From an uncultured Halomicronema sp. (GTDB taxonomy: Bacteria; Cyanobacteriota; Cyanobacteriia; Phormidesmidales; Phormidesmidaceae): a DNA stretch of 64,000 nucleotides. The stretch lies in NCBI GenBank assembly GCA_937899725.1, contig CALCCA010000089.1, positions 62,001 through 126,000 of the forward strand, written 5' to 3'. The number at the start of each line of letters is the position of its first letter. The stretch's first letter is position 1. Below, in pieces: positions 9,365 to 18,745 of this stretch. Both the position numbers and the translations under genes were made by a program. Below the pieces are notes generated by a model that made no database searches, was not told where the DNA came from, and saw only the letters and a list, made by a program, of their open reading frames with translations.

Positions 9365-9457
9365 GCGCTCTCAAATATCAATAGTGACCGGCAAAGACTC
9401 TTATCAGCCAGGGGAGAACATGACTTTTCGATCTCAGTTTGCCAACTTAAACCGCGT

Positions 9458-10162
9458 ATGAAATCTGATTTAGAGGATTTAATCATTAGTCAAGACCAGC
9501 TTGAGCAGCTCACAGAATTGGAAGTCGGCAAGATATTTATCGGTGGCGTAGTCAGGCCGTCAGCGCTCCGATCACCCGGTCAACTCTGCTCGTTTTTAGT
9601 GGCAGAATTTTCGCTCCTGGCGGTTGTGTTTATTGTCTGCCTGGGCCTTGGATTAGTCATCGTCCGCAGTTGGGCCAGCTTCAACAACCTGTTCGGGCTG
9701 ATTGCGGTCGTAGTCGGGGTGACGATCACGGTGGCGATCGCCTGGCATGGCTATCAGTGGCAGCGCTACAAAGCGCTCAAGACGCTGTCGCATCTGCTGG
9801 ATGAGGTCGACCGACACAACGACATTGTGCAAACGATTCGGGTGATGGATGAGTTGCGGCTAGCCCAGTCGCCTGCCGCTGCCTCCAGCCTGCGCAATCG
9901 TACCGAAATTATCGCAGCGCTAGAGGCGACCCGCGACAGTTTGATTTCCGCCTTGATGACGGAGCGAATCTTGCGCTGCCATCAGACTGTACTCCAACAG
10001 GGCCGTGACCTGATGGGCAGCATTGAAACTAATCTAGTCGCGCTGCAGGCGCTCCATATCAACAATCAGGCGATCGAATATCAGCAGTTTTTGCAAGAGG
10101 CACTGGAAATTGGGTTAGCAGTTCAGCAAGAGATGACCACTAAAACCGGTGTGGATAATTAG
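9458..10162 (+). CDS. Hypothetical two-helix membrane protein
   Basis: The family is not recognised. After a hydrophilic N-terminus (about 45 residues) come two close membrane helices ('FSLLAVVFIVCLGLGLVIV' and 'LFGLIAVVVGVTITVAIA'). A long cytosolic helical, probably coiled-coil domain follows to residue 234, containing 'LSHLLDEVDRHNDIVQTIRVMDEL'-type heptads. The shape suggests a membrane-anchored structural or scaffolding protein. It follows a multi-pass membrane protein gene at 93 bases, and a hairpin lies about 150 bases downstream. Confidence 0.7.
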   Translation: MKSDLEDLIISQDQLEQLTELEVGKIFIGGVVRPSALRSPGQLCSFLVAEFSLLAVVFIVCLGLGLVIVRSWASFNNLFGLIAVVVGVTITVAIAWHGYQWQRYKALKTLSHLLDEVDRHNDIVQTIRVMDELRLAQSPAAASSLRNRTEIIAALEATRDSLISALMTERILRCHQTVLQQGRDLMGSIETNLVALQALHINNQAIEYQQFLQEALEIGLAVQQEMTTKTGVDN

Positions 10163-10314
10163 GGCTTTCTACTTAGCTGCTCACCTCTCGTTCATCACCA
10201 GCGATGATCTCATCAGCAGGGATCTGTACAGGGTCTGTACCTAGATAAAGTCTCTAGGACAGGTGATTTTCTGCAAAGGTTTGACAGAATTCCACCCCGG
10301 AGATCGGGGCGACC

Positions 10315-10349
10315 AAAGCCATCGCAACTCTCTCAGTTGTGATGGCTTT
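10315..10349 (+). terminator. Hairpin, probable terminator
   Basis: AAAGCCATCGCAACT pairs with AGTTGTGATGGCTTT around a CTCTC loop, with one G/T position within the stem. The A/T-rich outer arms give a short T-run on the descending arm. Position after the 9458-10162 gene fits transcription termination. Confidence 0.55.
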
Positions 10350-10431
10350 AGCTACGTTTATCCCCGCTGGACGAGCGATCGCTTAAACAAAATAGCGATT
10401 GAAGGTATCTGCATCCAGTAGTTATTCTTGG

Positions 10432-10680
10432 TCAGACATTGCCTAGAGAACCTCGCCTGCCGTAGCCTCTGTCTAGAGGAATTGGTCCAGTCACTACGGT
10501 GTAGACAATTGGCACGAAACAGATTTTCTGCACTCGGTGGTGGAAAATAACAGAACCATCATTGATTTTGGTCACGACATCATCCCAGCCATGTTTGGTT
10601 CGCAAACTCTTTAAGAAATTGTCTGTAACTTCATCAGGAGTCCGGGAAGGCTGCGTGTAGTTCTGATTATCAAGTGTCAA
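10432..10680 (-). CDS. Doubtful small hypothetical protein
   Basis: An 82-codon frame with no ATG start (TTG at 10680) and no clear ribosome site. The N-terminus 'NQNYTQPSRTPDEVTDNFLKSL' looks protein-like and shares only 'YTQPS' with the small protein at 58994-59293. The C-terminal part has less convincing composition. It is divergent from the racemase gene. It could be a decayed gene fragment or a chance frame. Confidence 0.28.
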   Translation of the reverse strand: MTLDNQNYTQPSRTPDEVTDNFLKSLRTKHGWDDVVTKINDGSVIFHHRVQKICFVPIVYTVVTGPIPLDRGYGRRGSLGNV

Positions 10681-10764
10681 CTTCTATACGTGGCCGTTGA
10701 GGTGAGTCCTCTGGCGGTTGGTGAACCAAGTCGAACGCTCATCTTCCCTTCTCTGGACAATGCT

Positions 10765-11556
10765 ATGGCTAACTCGATCGCTGCCAGAATCAATCCTCAA
10801 ACCGCGATGCCTGGCATCATTGGCGGGGTCGGGCCACTTGCCCATATTCAGTTTGAGCAGATTTTGTTGAACCGCAGCTGCCAACGCGGCGCCTGTCGCG
10901 ATCAAGATCATCCTGAATGGATCTTGATGAATGCGACCCAGATTCCCGATCGCACCCAAAGCATTCAAGGGATGGCCCCCGACTGCGCGCCTTGGTTAGT
11001 CAAATATGGTCATCGGTTAGAACGGGCCGGTGCTGACTTTTTGATTGTGACCTGCAATACGGCCCACGCCTTTTATGCCGCCGTCCAATCTCAGTTAACG
11101 ATTCCTTGGATTCCGCTGATGGGCGCGACATCGCAATGCATTCGTGAGCAGTATCCCCCGGTTCGCCGGGTCGGCATTTTAGCCACAGACGGCACACTGC
11201 AAACCCAGCTATATCACAAAAGTTTAAGCCAGGTCGGCCTCAAACCTGTCAGTCCTGCGCTCAGCTCACCCATGCAAAAGCGCATCATGCAGTCGATCTA
11301 CCATCCGGAATGGGGAATAAAAACCACAGGCGTGCAGGTGTCGAAAAAAGCGCTGTTGGATTTGACTCATGCAACCCACTGGCTCAAAGATCAAGGTGCT
11401 GAAGTGATCATCGCTGGCTGCACCGAACTCTCTGTGGGTCTGGCGCAGATTCCCGATCTCCCCCTACCGTGGATTGATCCCTTAACGGCGATCGCCGATA
11501 TGACGCTTGACCTAGCCCATGGTCAGCGCACTGCTGAAGCCCTAATCGCTGCCTAA
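10765..11556 (+). CDS. Aspartate/glutamate racemase family protein
   Basis: The product matches cofactor-independent Asp/Glu racemases, which invert the alpha carbon with two cysteines. Both are present: 'VTCNTAHAFY' and 'IIAGCTELSVG'. The N-terminal 'GIIGGVGPLAHIQFEQ' is the usual family opening. The frame begins at 10690, but ATG 10765 (MANSIAARINPQ) or ATG 10804 (MPGIIGGVGP) fits the family better; 10765 gives 263 residues. The next gene, a periplasmic amino-acid-binding protein, begins 15 bases after the stop, and a DAACS-family transporter follows. This suggests that D- or L-acidic amino acids are taken up and interconverted. The exact substrate is inferred. Confidence 0.88.
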   Translation: MANSIAARINPQTAMPGIIGGVGPLAHIQFEQILLNRSCQRGACRDQDHPEWILMNATQIPDRTQSIQGMAPDCAPWLVKYGHRLERAGADFLIVTCNTAHAFYAAVQSQLTIPWIPLMGATSQCIREQYPPVRRVGILATDGTLQTQLYHKSLSQVGLKPVSPALSSPMQKRIMQSIYHPEWGIKTTGVQVSKKALLDLTHATHWLKDQGAEVIIAGCTELSVGLAQIPDLPLPWIDPLTAIADMTLDLAHGQRTAEALIAA

Positions 11557-11571
11557 TCGAGGTGACTGACT

Positions 11572-12570
11572 GTGTCTAGCTGTCTAGATTTCCGAGCCCT
11601 TCGCCCCCCCGGATTTACCCTGCGGCGAGCCCTTACTTTTGTAGTTTTGACTGTCTTGCTCTGGGTCGGGATAGGGTTTACGGGAGTGGCGCCAGCCTAT
11701 GCCCATGCAACTAGCAGCTCAGCAACCAGTTCTAGGAGTAACCTCACAGCATCCACGACTCAGTCTCAGAGAGGCAGCAGTGAAGACGCGACTGCGACCG
11801 CGGCCACAATGCCCCCGGATATTGCTCAAATTTTAAAGCGCGGCAAGTTGGTGGTGGCCGTGTTGGGCAATGATAACGCCCCCTTCTTTATGGATACGGG
11901 GGAGGTGCAGCCCGGTGGCCTAGACATTCGACTGGCTCAGGAAATCGCCGACCAGTTAGATGTGAAATTAGAACTCAACCGCACTGCTGATACCTTCAAC
12001 GGCGTAGTCGATACTGTTTACAACCGAGAAGCCGATTTAGCGATCTCGAAGATTAGCCGCACCATGAAGCGCGCCAGGCGCGTGCGGTTTTCGCACCCCT
12101 ATTTGCAAATGCGCCAGGGTTTATTGGTCAATCGCCTGCTGCTCGCCCAACAAACGACGAATGAAAATGTGGTCGAAGCGATTCGGCAACTGACGGGCGA
12201 CGTCGGGGTGATTACAGGGTCTTCCTACGTGGGCTTTTTGCAACAGCGATTTCCGAAGGCCACGATTGTGGAGCTGGAGTCTTGGGAAAACATTGTGGCC
12301 GCTGTGAGCAGTGGCGAAATTTTGGCCGGCTATCGCGATGAGCTAGAAATCAAAAAGGTGGTGTTGACCAAACCCGATGCGGCCCTGCAACTGAAGACTG
12401 CCGTGCTCACCGACACGCAAGATTCGTTAGCCATGGTGCTGCCTTGGGATAGCTCGCATCTCTTGGCCTTTGTCAATCAATATCTCGACACCTTAGAGAC
12501 TGACTTGACCGTGGATGGCATTTTAGAAGAATTTTCATCCTATTGGGAGGCCCAAAAATCGGCTTCCTAG
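11572..12570 (+). CDS. Periplasmic amino-acid-type solute-binding protein (SBP family 3)
   Basis: The 332-residue product has an N-terminal signal segment ('LRRALTFVVLTVLLWVGIGF' region, probable cleavage after 'APAYA') and a low-complexity Ser/Thr linker. A family-3 binding domain follows from about residue 85: 'ILKRGKLVVAVLGNDNAPFF', 'GGLDIRLAQEIADQL', 'DLAISKISRTMKRARRVRFSHPYL'. These proteins bind polar or acidic amino acids in the periplasm, normally for an ABC permease. Here no ABC genes are present; a DAACS-family transporter begins 94 bases downstream. The start is GTG at 11572, 15 bases after the racemase stop, so the three genes are probably one operon. Confidence 0.9.
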   Translation: MSSCLDFRALRPPGFTLRRALTFVVLTVLLWVGIGFTGVAPAYAHATSSSATSSRSNLTASTTQSQRGSSEDATATAATMPPDIAQILKRGKLVVAVLGNDNAPFFMDTGEVQPGGLDIRLAQEIADQLDVKLELNRTADTFNGVVDTVYNREADLAISKISRTMKRARRVRFSHPYLQMRQGLLVNRLLLAQQTTNENVVEAIRQLTGDVGVITGSSYVGFLQQRFPKATIVELESWENIVAAVSSGEILAGYRDELEIKKVVLTKPDAALQLKTAVLTDTQDSLAMVLPWDSSHLLAFVNQYLDTLETDLTVDGILEEFSSYWEAQKSAS

Positions 12571-12664
12571 AAAGCTTTATTGCGATCGCGCCGCCTACCC
12601 TTGCCCCTTAAACGCCTCGGCCCATGACCGTCTCTCCTTACCATCGCTGGACATCGCACTCACC

Positions 12665-14005
12665 ATGACAACTTTCCTCAAAAGAAGATCGCTGCCCCCT
12701 CTTTCACTGGAATGGTTACGAAGCCCGTGGTGCATCTCACTCAGCGTCGTTTTAGGTATCTATATTGGCACCTCGCATAAGCCTTTGGCTGAGGCTATCA
12801 CCCCTGTCGGCAACCTTTATTTAGGGCTGCTGAAAATGTGTGTGTTGCCGATTTTGCTCTCAGCGATTTCTAACAGCATTGGACGATTGATGCAGAGCCA
12901 TGACGCCAAGCAGTATGTCCAGCGAATTTTGGTGGTGTTTCCCACGGCGATGGTGGCCGTGAGTGGGCTAGCAGTGGTGGTCGCCTCTATCACCGGGCCG
13001 GGTCGCAACCTGTCGACCGCCACGCTAGAAAGTTTGGGGGGTTTAGTCAATCAGTCAAGCATCGACTTAGAAGTTTCTTTGAGCGGTCCCCTACCAGTAG
13101 AAGAAGCGGGCCCCGACGTCGGCTCCTTTTTAGTCAGCATGGTGCCTGACAATATCTTCTCAGCGTTGAGTGAGGGCCAAACTCTGAGAGTTTTGATTTT
13201 TGCCATTGTTTTTGGCGTTTCTTTGGGGCTGATCAAAACCGCTAAGACTGAAGCCATGTTCGACGTTCTTGACAGCATTTATCAAGCCTTTAATCAGGTC
13301 ATTCACTGGCTGACATATCTCCTCCCGATTGGGTTGTGCAGCCTCCTGGCTACCCAGCTGTCAAAAATCGGGCTGGATGTGCTGTTTTCGATGGTCAACT
13401 TTGTGGTCGTGGCGATGGCGCTTTTCGCCGCTGTCTACATTGCGGGTACGGGCGTCATTTGTTGGCGGTCTAAACAATCGCTCTGGACCGTCTTGAGAGC
13501 GCTAAAAGATCCCACCATCTTGGCGCTGGCCACGACCAGCAGCTTAGCCTGTCTGCCGGCGGCGATCGCCAGCCTGCATGAAGATCTGAACTTTGATCGT
13601 CAAACGACCGATTTAGTGACACCACTTTCCATCACCGTGTGTCGCTTTGGCTCCATCATTTATTTTGCAGCGGCCACCCTGTTTGTCATGCAGCTGTACC
13701 AAAAACCGCTCGACTTTGGCACACTCTGGGTGATTTTGGTGGGCTCAGTGTTGGCGGGGATGGCCACATCAGGGGTGACCGGTATTTTGACCTTAACCAT
13801 GCTGGGGTTGGTGCTCGCCCCCCTGAAGCTGCCGCTGGATGCAGTGCTGGTCCTCTTTGTGGCGATCGACCCGATTATCAACCCCTTCCGCACGTTGAGC
13901 ATTGTGCATACGGGCATGGCCACAACGGCCATGATTGCGAACCTACACACCGAACATCAGCCAGTGGTTGCCAGTGCCTCTGGGTTTCCTACCGAGGCCG
14001 TCTAG
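12665..14005 (+). CDS. Divergent dicarboxylate/amino acid:cation symporter (DAACS/SDF family)
   Basis: This 446-residue, multi-helix protein has the glutamate-transporter fold: helical hairpin 1 around 'ATTSSLACLPAA' (289-300), hairpin 2 around 'GMATSGVTGILTL' and the helix-8 Arg-Thr in 'DPIINPFRT' (R409, T410). The usual NMDGT motif of helix 7 is replaced by 'CRFGS' (326-330). In helix 8 the second Asp is Asn406, and the later Asn and Asp ligands are also missing. In Na+-coupled members these residues bind cation and substrate amino group, so coupling is probably altered. It is encoded directly after a periplasmic binding protein and a racemase, an unusual partnership that suggests a binding-protein-fed transporter. 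Confidence 0.88.
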   Translation: MTTFLKRRSLPPLSLEWLRSPWCISLSVVLGIYIGTSHKPLAEAITPVGNLYLGLLKMCVLPILLSAISNSIGRLMQSHDAKQYVQRILVVFPTAMVAVSGLAVVVASITGPGRNLSTATLESLGGLVNQSSIDLEVSLSGPLPVEEAGPDVGSFLVSMVPDNIFSALSEGQTLRVLIFAIVFGVSLGLIKTAKTEAMFDVLDSIYQAFNQVIHWLTYLLPIGLCSLLATQLSKIGLDVLFSMVNFVVVAMALFAAVYIAGTGVICWRSKQSLWTVLRALKDPTILALATTSSLACLPAAIASLHEDLNFDRQTTDLVTPLSITVCRFGSIIYFAAATLFVMQLYQKPLDFGTLWVILVGSVLAGMATSGVTGILTLTMLGLVLAPLKLPLDAVLVLFVAIDPIINPFRTLSIVHTGMATTAMIANLHTEHQPVVASASGFPTEAV

Positions 14006-14126
14006 GTAGCAGTATCAACCCCGGCTTTCATGCAGACAGGACGCTGACAATTTTGAGGCAGCTTCCTGTTCGAGTTGAATGAATCTGAGCTAGGCTGGCC
14101 ACTAATGCAATACCAGAGATAGCTCG

Positions 14127-14546
14127 ATGATAGAAACCGGCAAAACCGTCAAGGTTCATTACACCGGCACGTTAAACGATGGTTCAGTGTTCGATTCTTC
14201 ACAAGGGCGTGATCCGCTCGAATTTCAAGTCGGATCGGGCCAGGTGATCCCCGGCTTTGATGCCGCGATTCAGCAAATGGATGTGGGCACGACCCAAACC
14301 ATCAAAATTCCCAGTCAAGAAGCCTACGGTGCCGTGCGTCAAGACATGGTCGCGCTGATTCCGCACGAGCAGTTTCCTAAAGATCTCAATCCTGAGGTGG
14401 GCCAAACGCTGCAGTTACAGACCCCTGAGGGAGCGCTGCCAGTACGGGTGTCAGACGTCAAAGATGAAGGGGTGATCATTGATGGCAATCATCCTCTGGC
14501 GGGCGAAGACCTGACCTTTGAATTAACTTTGGTCGAGGCCGCTTAG
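14127..14546 (+). CDS. FKBP-type peptidyl-prolyl isomerase, SlyD-like
   Basis: The 139-residue product begins with the FKBP core 'KTVKVHYTGTLNDGSVFDSS' and 'VIPGFDAAIQQMDVG'. An insert-in-flap domain (about 68-120) follows, and it closes with 'DGNHPLAGEDLTFELTLVE', the SlyD signature. Such proteins catalyse prolyl cis-trans isomerisation and chaperone folding in the cytosol. The His-rich metal-binding tail of enterobacterial SlyD is absent. The ATG at 14127 follows 'gatagctcg', a weak ribosome site. It stands alone between the transporter and argC. Confidence 0.92.
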   Translation: MIETGKTVKVHYTGTLNDGSVFDSSQGRDPLEFQVGSGQVIPGFDAAIQQMDVGTTQTIKIPSQEAYGAVRQDMVALIPHEQFPKDLNPEVGQTLQLQTPEGALPVRVSDVKDEGVIIDGNHPLAGEDLTFELTLVEAA

Positions 14547-14843
14547 GCGAACAGGACGATGTGCTGGTGATGGTGGCCAGCGCCGCCGCCTGCAGCCACC
14601 TGGACGCACCTCAGACGTGCCAGCCCTTGGCCATTGGCCAGAGTCAGAGGGTGGCGATCGCGCTTCATCAAATTCAGTTGCGATGATTGGCTGACAGCAG
14701 TCGCAGCAACAGCCAGATTTAGGATAAAGTTCTGTCACAAATAAATTGGATTGCGGCAAGGTTCTTTACCGTTATCTTTGTTCCTAAACCAGATCACTGT
14801 TCCTAAAGCAAAATTACTCTGACTGTCGGCTAGAGATGAAACC

Positions 14844-15896
14844 ATGGGCGAGTCTGAACAAATTCGGGTCGGTGTTGTGGGCGCTTCGGGCTACGGAGGT
14901 GTCCAGTTAGTGAGGCTGCTCAGCGAGCATCCCCAAGCAGAAATTACTTATTTAGGAGGGAGTCGCAGCGCCGGCAAACCCTACAGTGAAATTTATCCCC
15001 ATCTCTCGCTGCCGCTGACGGTTGAGCCCGTTGAGGTCACCGCGTTAGCCAATCGATGTGATGTGGTGTTTCTCTCGTTGCCCAATGGCATTGCCTGCAC
15101 CCTAGCGCCCGAGCTGCTGGCCCGAGGCTGCAAAGTTTTAGATCTCTCTGCCGATTATCGATTTGCTGATCTACAGACCTATCAAACCTGGTACGGCAGC
15201 GATCGCACCGATGGCGCGGTCAATCAGCAAGCGGTTTATGGCTTGCCTGAGCTATTTCGCGATCGCCTGCCTGAGGCGACTCTGATCGGCTGTCCGGGAT
15301 GCTATCCCACCGCGAGTTTGCTGGCGATCGCGCCGCTGCTCAAACAGGGCTTGGCGCAGCCAGACAGCCTGATTATTGACGCCAAATCTGGGACTTCTGG
15401 CGGGGGGCGTCAAGCCAAAGAGCACCTGCTGCTGGCTGAGGCCGATAACTCTCTAGCGGCCTACGGCGTGGGCAAACACCGCCACACGCCAGAGATTGAG
15501 CAAATCTGCTCGCGGCTGGCCGGTCGAGAGGTCATGGTGCAATTTACCCCCCACTTGGTGCCGATGGTCCGGGGCATTTTATCGACGGTTTATGCCAATC
15601 TGCGCGATCCGGGCCTCGTGCGCGAAGATCTGCACACGATCTATTCAGCGTTTTATCGGCGCTCTCCGTGGGTCTCTGTGTTGCCCACGGGCACCTATCC
15701 CCAAACCAAATGGGCCTGGGGCACCAACCGCTGCTACATCGGCATTGAGGTCGATGCCCGCACCGGTCGGGTCATCGTGATGTCGGCCATCGATAATTTG
15801 ATGAAAGGGCAGGCCGCCCAAGCCGTGCAGTGCTTCAATCTGATGTCTGACCTAGATGAGCAAACGGGTTTGCCGCAACAAAGCTTTTATCCTTAG
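14844..15896 (+). CDS. argC: N-acetyl-gamma-glutamyl-phosphate reductase
   Basis: ArgC reduces N-acetylglutamyl phosphate to the semialdehyde with NADPH, the third step of arginine synthesis. Near the N-terminus is the NADP-binding '[17 protein letters not shown]'. The catalytic Cys sits in '[11 protein letters not shown]' (about 150), 'SGTSGGGR' follows, and the active-site His lies in '[13 protein letters not shown]'. At 350 residues it is complete. The ATG at 14844 is chosen because the NADP motif follows within 15 residues. No other arg gene is adjacent, as is common in cyanobacteria. Confidence 0.97.
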   Translation: MGESEQIRVGVVGASGYGGVQLVRLLSEHPQAEITYLGGSRSAGKPYSEIYPHLSLPLTVEPVEVTALANRCDVVFLSLPNGIACTLAPELLARGCKVLDLSADYRFADLQTYQTWYGSDRTDGAVNQQAVYGLPELFRDRLPEATLIGCPGCYPTASLLAIAPLLKQGLAQPDSLIIDAKSGTSGGGRQAKEHLLLAEADNSLAAYGVGKHRHTPEIEQICSRLAGREVMVQFTPHLVPMVRGILSTVYANLRDPGLVREDLHTIYSAFYRRSPWVSVLPTGTYPQTKWAWGTNRCYIGIEVDARTGRVIVMSAIDNLMKGQAAQAVQCFNLMSDLDEQTGLPQQSFYP

Positions 15897-16247
15897 GACG
15901 CTGCTTCAAAACAGCCGCCCCGCGCGCCGGAATTTGGCCGCGCTCAACGCTGACAGACCATTGTCTGCCCTGGAGACCCATTGCAGCGCCGATCTGGCTC
16001 ATTCATGGTCAGCCGCTGCCGCCACCAGAACGCCCTCCTGATGAGCCCTGATCTGGGAAATAAACTGGCTGCACCGCGATGCCCCGCAGCTAATCTCCGA
16101 CAATTTTCATCATTGGGGATGTCGTGCTCGCGTCATGCGCCATTGCTATGATGACCTTGAATAGCAAACAAGTCCGTCGTCTTGGCGGCTGGTATTGTTT
16201 GCCTGACGCCTGGCTGCTGAATTCTGTCCGTTTTCGATGATGTTGTG
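15897..16247. other. Non-coding gap with a stem-loop before the YggT gene
   Basis: No credible coding frame is seen; the plus-strand frame 15856-16041 overlaps argC and is a shadow. The notable structure is the hairpin at 16164-16202. Confidence 0.55.
16164..16202. other. Stem-loop of unknown role between argC and YggT gene
   Basis: GCAAACAA (16164-16171) pairs with TTGTTTGC (16195-16202). Inside it CCGTC (16174-16178) pairs with GGCGG (16184-16188) with one G-T pair, around a GTCTT loop. There is no T-tract. It could be the end of the argC transcript or a leader element for the gene starting 46 bases later. Confidence 0.4.
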
Positions 16248-16544
16248 ATGACTGAGCTGCTAACCCTCGACCATTTTGCTAGTTGGATTTTGAGCCCACT
16301 CTTGGGGCTTTACACCCTGTTGTTTATCGTGCGCATCGTGCTGACTTGGTATCCTGAAGCGCAGGGAGATCGCTTTCCCTTCAATTTAGTGATGGTGCCC
16401 ACCGAGTTTTTACTCATTCCCGTGCGCAAGGTCGTGCCGCCCTTTGGGGGGGTCGATATCTCCCCCATCATTTGGGTGGGCATCACAACCCTCCTGCGAG
16501 AAGTCTTGCTGGGGCAACAAGGGCTTTTGCGCATGTTGGCCTAG
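16248..16544 (+). CDS. YggT-family membrane protein
   Basis: The 98-residue product has two membrane helices separated by the family hallmark. The first helix ends in 'IVRIVLTWYPE', the loop reads 'FPFNLVMVPTEFLLIPVRKVVPPFGGVDISPI', shown here only in outline, and a second helix follows. YggT proteins are small membrane proteins linked to division, osmotic stress or, in chloroplasts and cyanobacteria, to nucleoid and thylakoid organisation. The ATG at 16248 is used; a GTG immediately before it is also open. It is monocistronic. Confidence 0.9.
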   Translation: MTELLTLDHFASWILSPLLGLYTLLFIVRIVLTWYPEAQGDRFPFNLVMVPTEFLLIPVRKVVPPFGGVDISPIIWVGITTLLREVLLGQQGLLRMLA

Positions 16545-16946
16545 GGTGGGCGCGTCCTCGCTTGGGGCATGCCACCTTGCCTGCTCATCGTCAACGTGAA
16601 TGGGGGGATGGTGGCGTCGTTGACCACTTCATCGTGACCGACGCTGACCCCGCTGCTGCTGAGAGAATGGCTGTCCCTCCTTGTCAGCGATTGCTGAGAC
16701 CGTTAACGTTCCAGTCTGTTGCGGCCCTGGTGGGCTGATAAAATTTGTGCAACCTACGTGTTGCTGACCGAGAAGACTAAGACCCTCAAAATTAGGCGAT
16801 GATGAACTCCGGTTTTCTCCGCATTGGCAGACAGCAGAAGGATTCGTGCTGCGTTGCCAGCAAATTAATGACCGGTGGATGAGTCGCCGCCTTGCGACCA
16901 AGAGCTACCGCAGGCGGCGAGGGGCGATCAGTTGCTCAGGTTGCCT
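16545..16946. other. Non-coding gap, nothing recognised
   Basis: Frames here (for example 16629-16901 minus and 16875-17096 plus) have biased, non-protein-like composition and no ribosome site. The gap separates convergent YggT and purine-permease genes. No hairpin with a T-run was found. Confidence 0.5.
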
Positions 16947-18359
16947 CTAATCACGCCGACCTGGCAACACCATGTTCAAAATCAGGGCGGTCAGCCCGCC
17001 GGCCGAAATGCCCGACGAGAAAATGTTTCTCACCAGCGGTGGCAGCTGCTCCAAAATATCCGGCACGTAGGTCACACCCAGGCCAATCCCCAATGAAACC
17101 GCCGTAATAAGCGACGCTCGCTTCGTGAAATTGACGCAGGATAAAATTTTGATGCCGGCTGCAGCGACCGTGCCAAACATGATCAGCGTCGCCCCCCCAA
17201 GCACCGGCTGCGGCATCGCCTGAAAGACCCCACCCACCACCGGGCACAGCCCCATCAGCACAAAAATTACCGCAATAAAATAGCCGATGTAGCGACTACC
17301 AATACCCGTCAGCTGAATCACCCCGTTGTTTTGACTAAAGGTGGTGTTAGGAAAGGTGTTGAAACAAGCCGCGATCAGAGAGTTGATGCCATCACCTAAA
17401 ACCCCGCCCTTAATCCGCTTCATATAGCGAGGGCCGGTGATGGGTTGGCCGGTGAGTAGGGAGGTCGCCGTCAGGTCGCCAATCGACTAGATCGCCGTAA
17501 TCAAGTACAAAAACGCAAAGGGAATAAAGGCCGCCAGGTCAAAGCCAAACCCATACCGAAACGGTATCGGCAGCAGGAATAGCGGCAACCCGGCGAGATT
17601 ATCGAAGGACACCAGCCCCAGTGGCCAAGCCACCAAATAGCCCACCACTAACCCAATCACGATGGAAGACATGCGCAGCAACGGACTGTTAGTACTGTTG
17701 AGCGCCAGAATGGTCACCAGCACGAGGGCCGCCACGCCCAGATTCGCCCAGCTGCCAAAGGTGCCCGCATCACGCGCAGCAAACCCGCCGCCCACGCTGG
17801 TCATGCCGACATTGATCAGCGTGAGACCAATCAGCGTGACCACAATGCCGGTGACTAAGGGCGTGATAATTTGCCCCGCCAAATGTAAAAACCGGCTGCA
17901 AAAAATCTCGACAAACGACCCCAAAAAGCACAGACCAAAAATCAGGCCCAGCGCTTCAGTCGGGGAACTTCCCGCAGCGATCGCGCCCGTGCCCGCTCCC
18001 AAAATCGGGCCAATAAAGGCAAAACTGGTGCCTTGAATACTCAGCAGCCCTGACCCCACCGGGCCGAAGCGGCGAGCTTGAATAAAGGTGGCAATGCCCG
18101 AAACAAACAGTGACATGCTGACCACAAACGCGGCATCGGCAGCCTCTAACCCCAGCGCCCCCGACACGATTAAAGATGGCGTGATAATGCCGACAAAACA
18201 GGCCAGCACATGTTGAATCGCGGCAAAAATTGCCTCTCGCAACGGCGGGCGATCGTCGAGGCCATAAATCAGCTCATGCTCAGCGGCAGCAACGACCGCT
18301 GGGGCAGCGGCTTCGTTGGTCACCGTTGAGCGCGAGACCGGTTGGGGGGCATCATCCAT
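16947..18359 (-). pseudogene. NCS2 xanthine/uracil permease interrupted by one in-frame amber codon
   Basis: Two adjacent minus-strand frames are in the same reading frame and together encode a full NCS2 nucleobase permease of about 470 codons. The only lesion is a TAG at 17489-17487 (codon 291 from ATG 18359). Upstream ends '...FLYLITAI'; downstream continues 'SIGDLTATSLLTGQPI', then 'GGVLGDGINS' and the family signature 'FSQNNGVIQLTGIGSRYIG'. By alignment from memory with E. coli XanQ, the TAG occupies the position of the essential Glu272 (E-x-x-G-D motif). GAG to TAG is a single base change. The rest is undamaged, so the lesion is recent, a sequencing error, or recoded. The frame extends upstream to 18533, but ATG 18359 better fits the family. 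Confidence 0.9.
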
Positions 18360-18745
18360 GCACAAGAAGCAGACACCGTCACCGGTGCTGTGTCGTAAAC
18401 AATATGGGTGGAGCAACCGGCTGCAGTCGCTGACCGGTGAGCATCTAAAATAACTGTGGTAAGCTACCGAACTTTGGGGCGCTATTTTGCAGGCGTTGCT
18501 ACAAACTGCGATCGCACCTGCCCTGTCAGTCACCTGTCCAAGTCACCAGCGCCCCATTCAGTTTGGTGGATCAGCCCCGCCCTGAATCGGTTCGCCAATC
18601 TCCCGTGCAGGCCCGCTGAGAGATCTGCGCTTGCATAACATCCTTAAGGATCGCCAATTTTCGCCCAGGTTTGACAGTGCCAAACCCGGGCGAGCGGTGA
18701 GGGCTATTTGGGCGCAACTTCCTGGGTGAGAATCTTCGCTGTCGA

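Noticed and set aside
10222-10242. CTGTAC repeats resembling an operator
   Set aside because: The copies are direct, short and imperfect, with no regulator gene near.
16629-16901. 90-codon minus-strand frame after the YggT gene
   Set aside because: The composition is Ser/Arg/Gln-rich and no start signal is visible.
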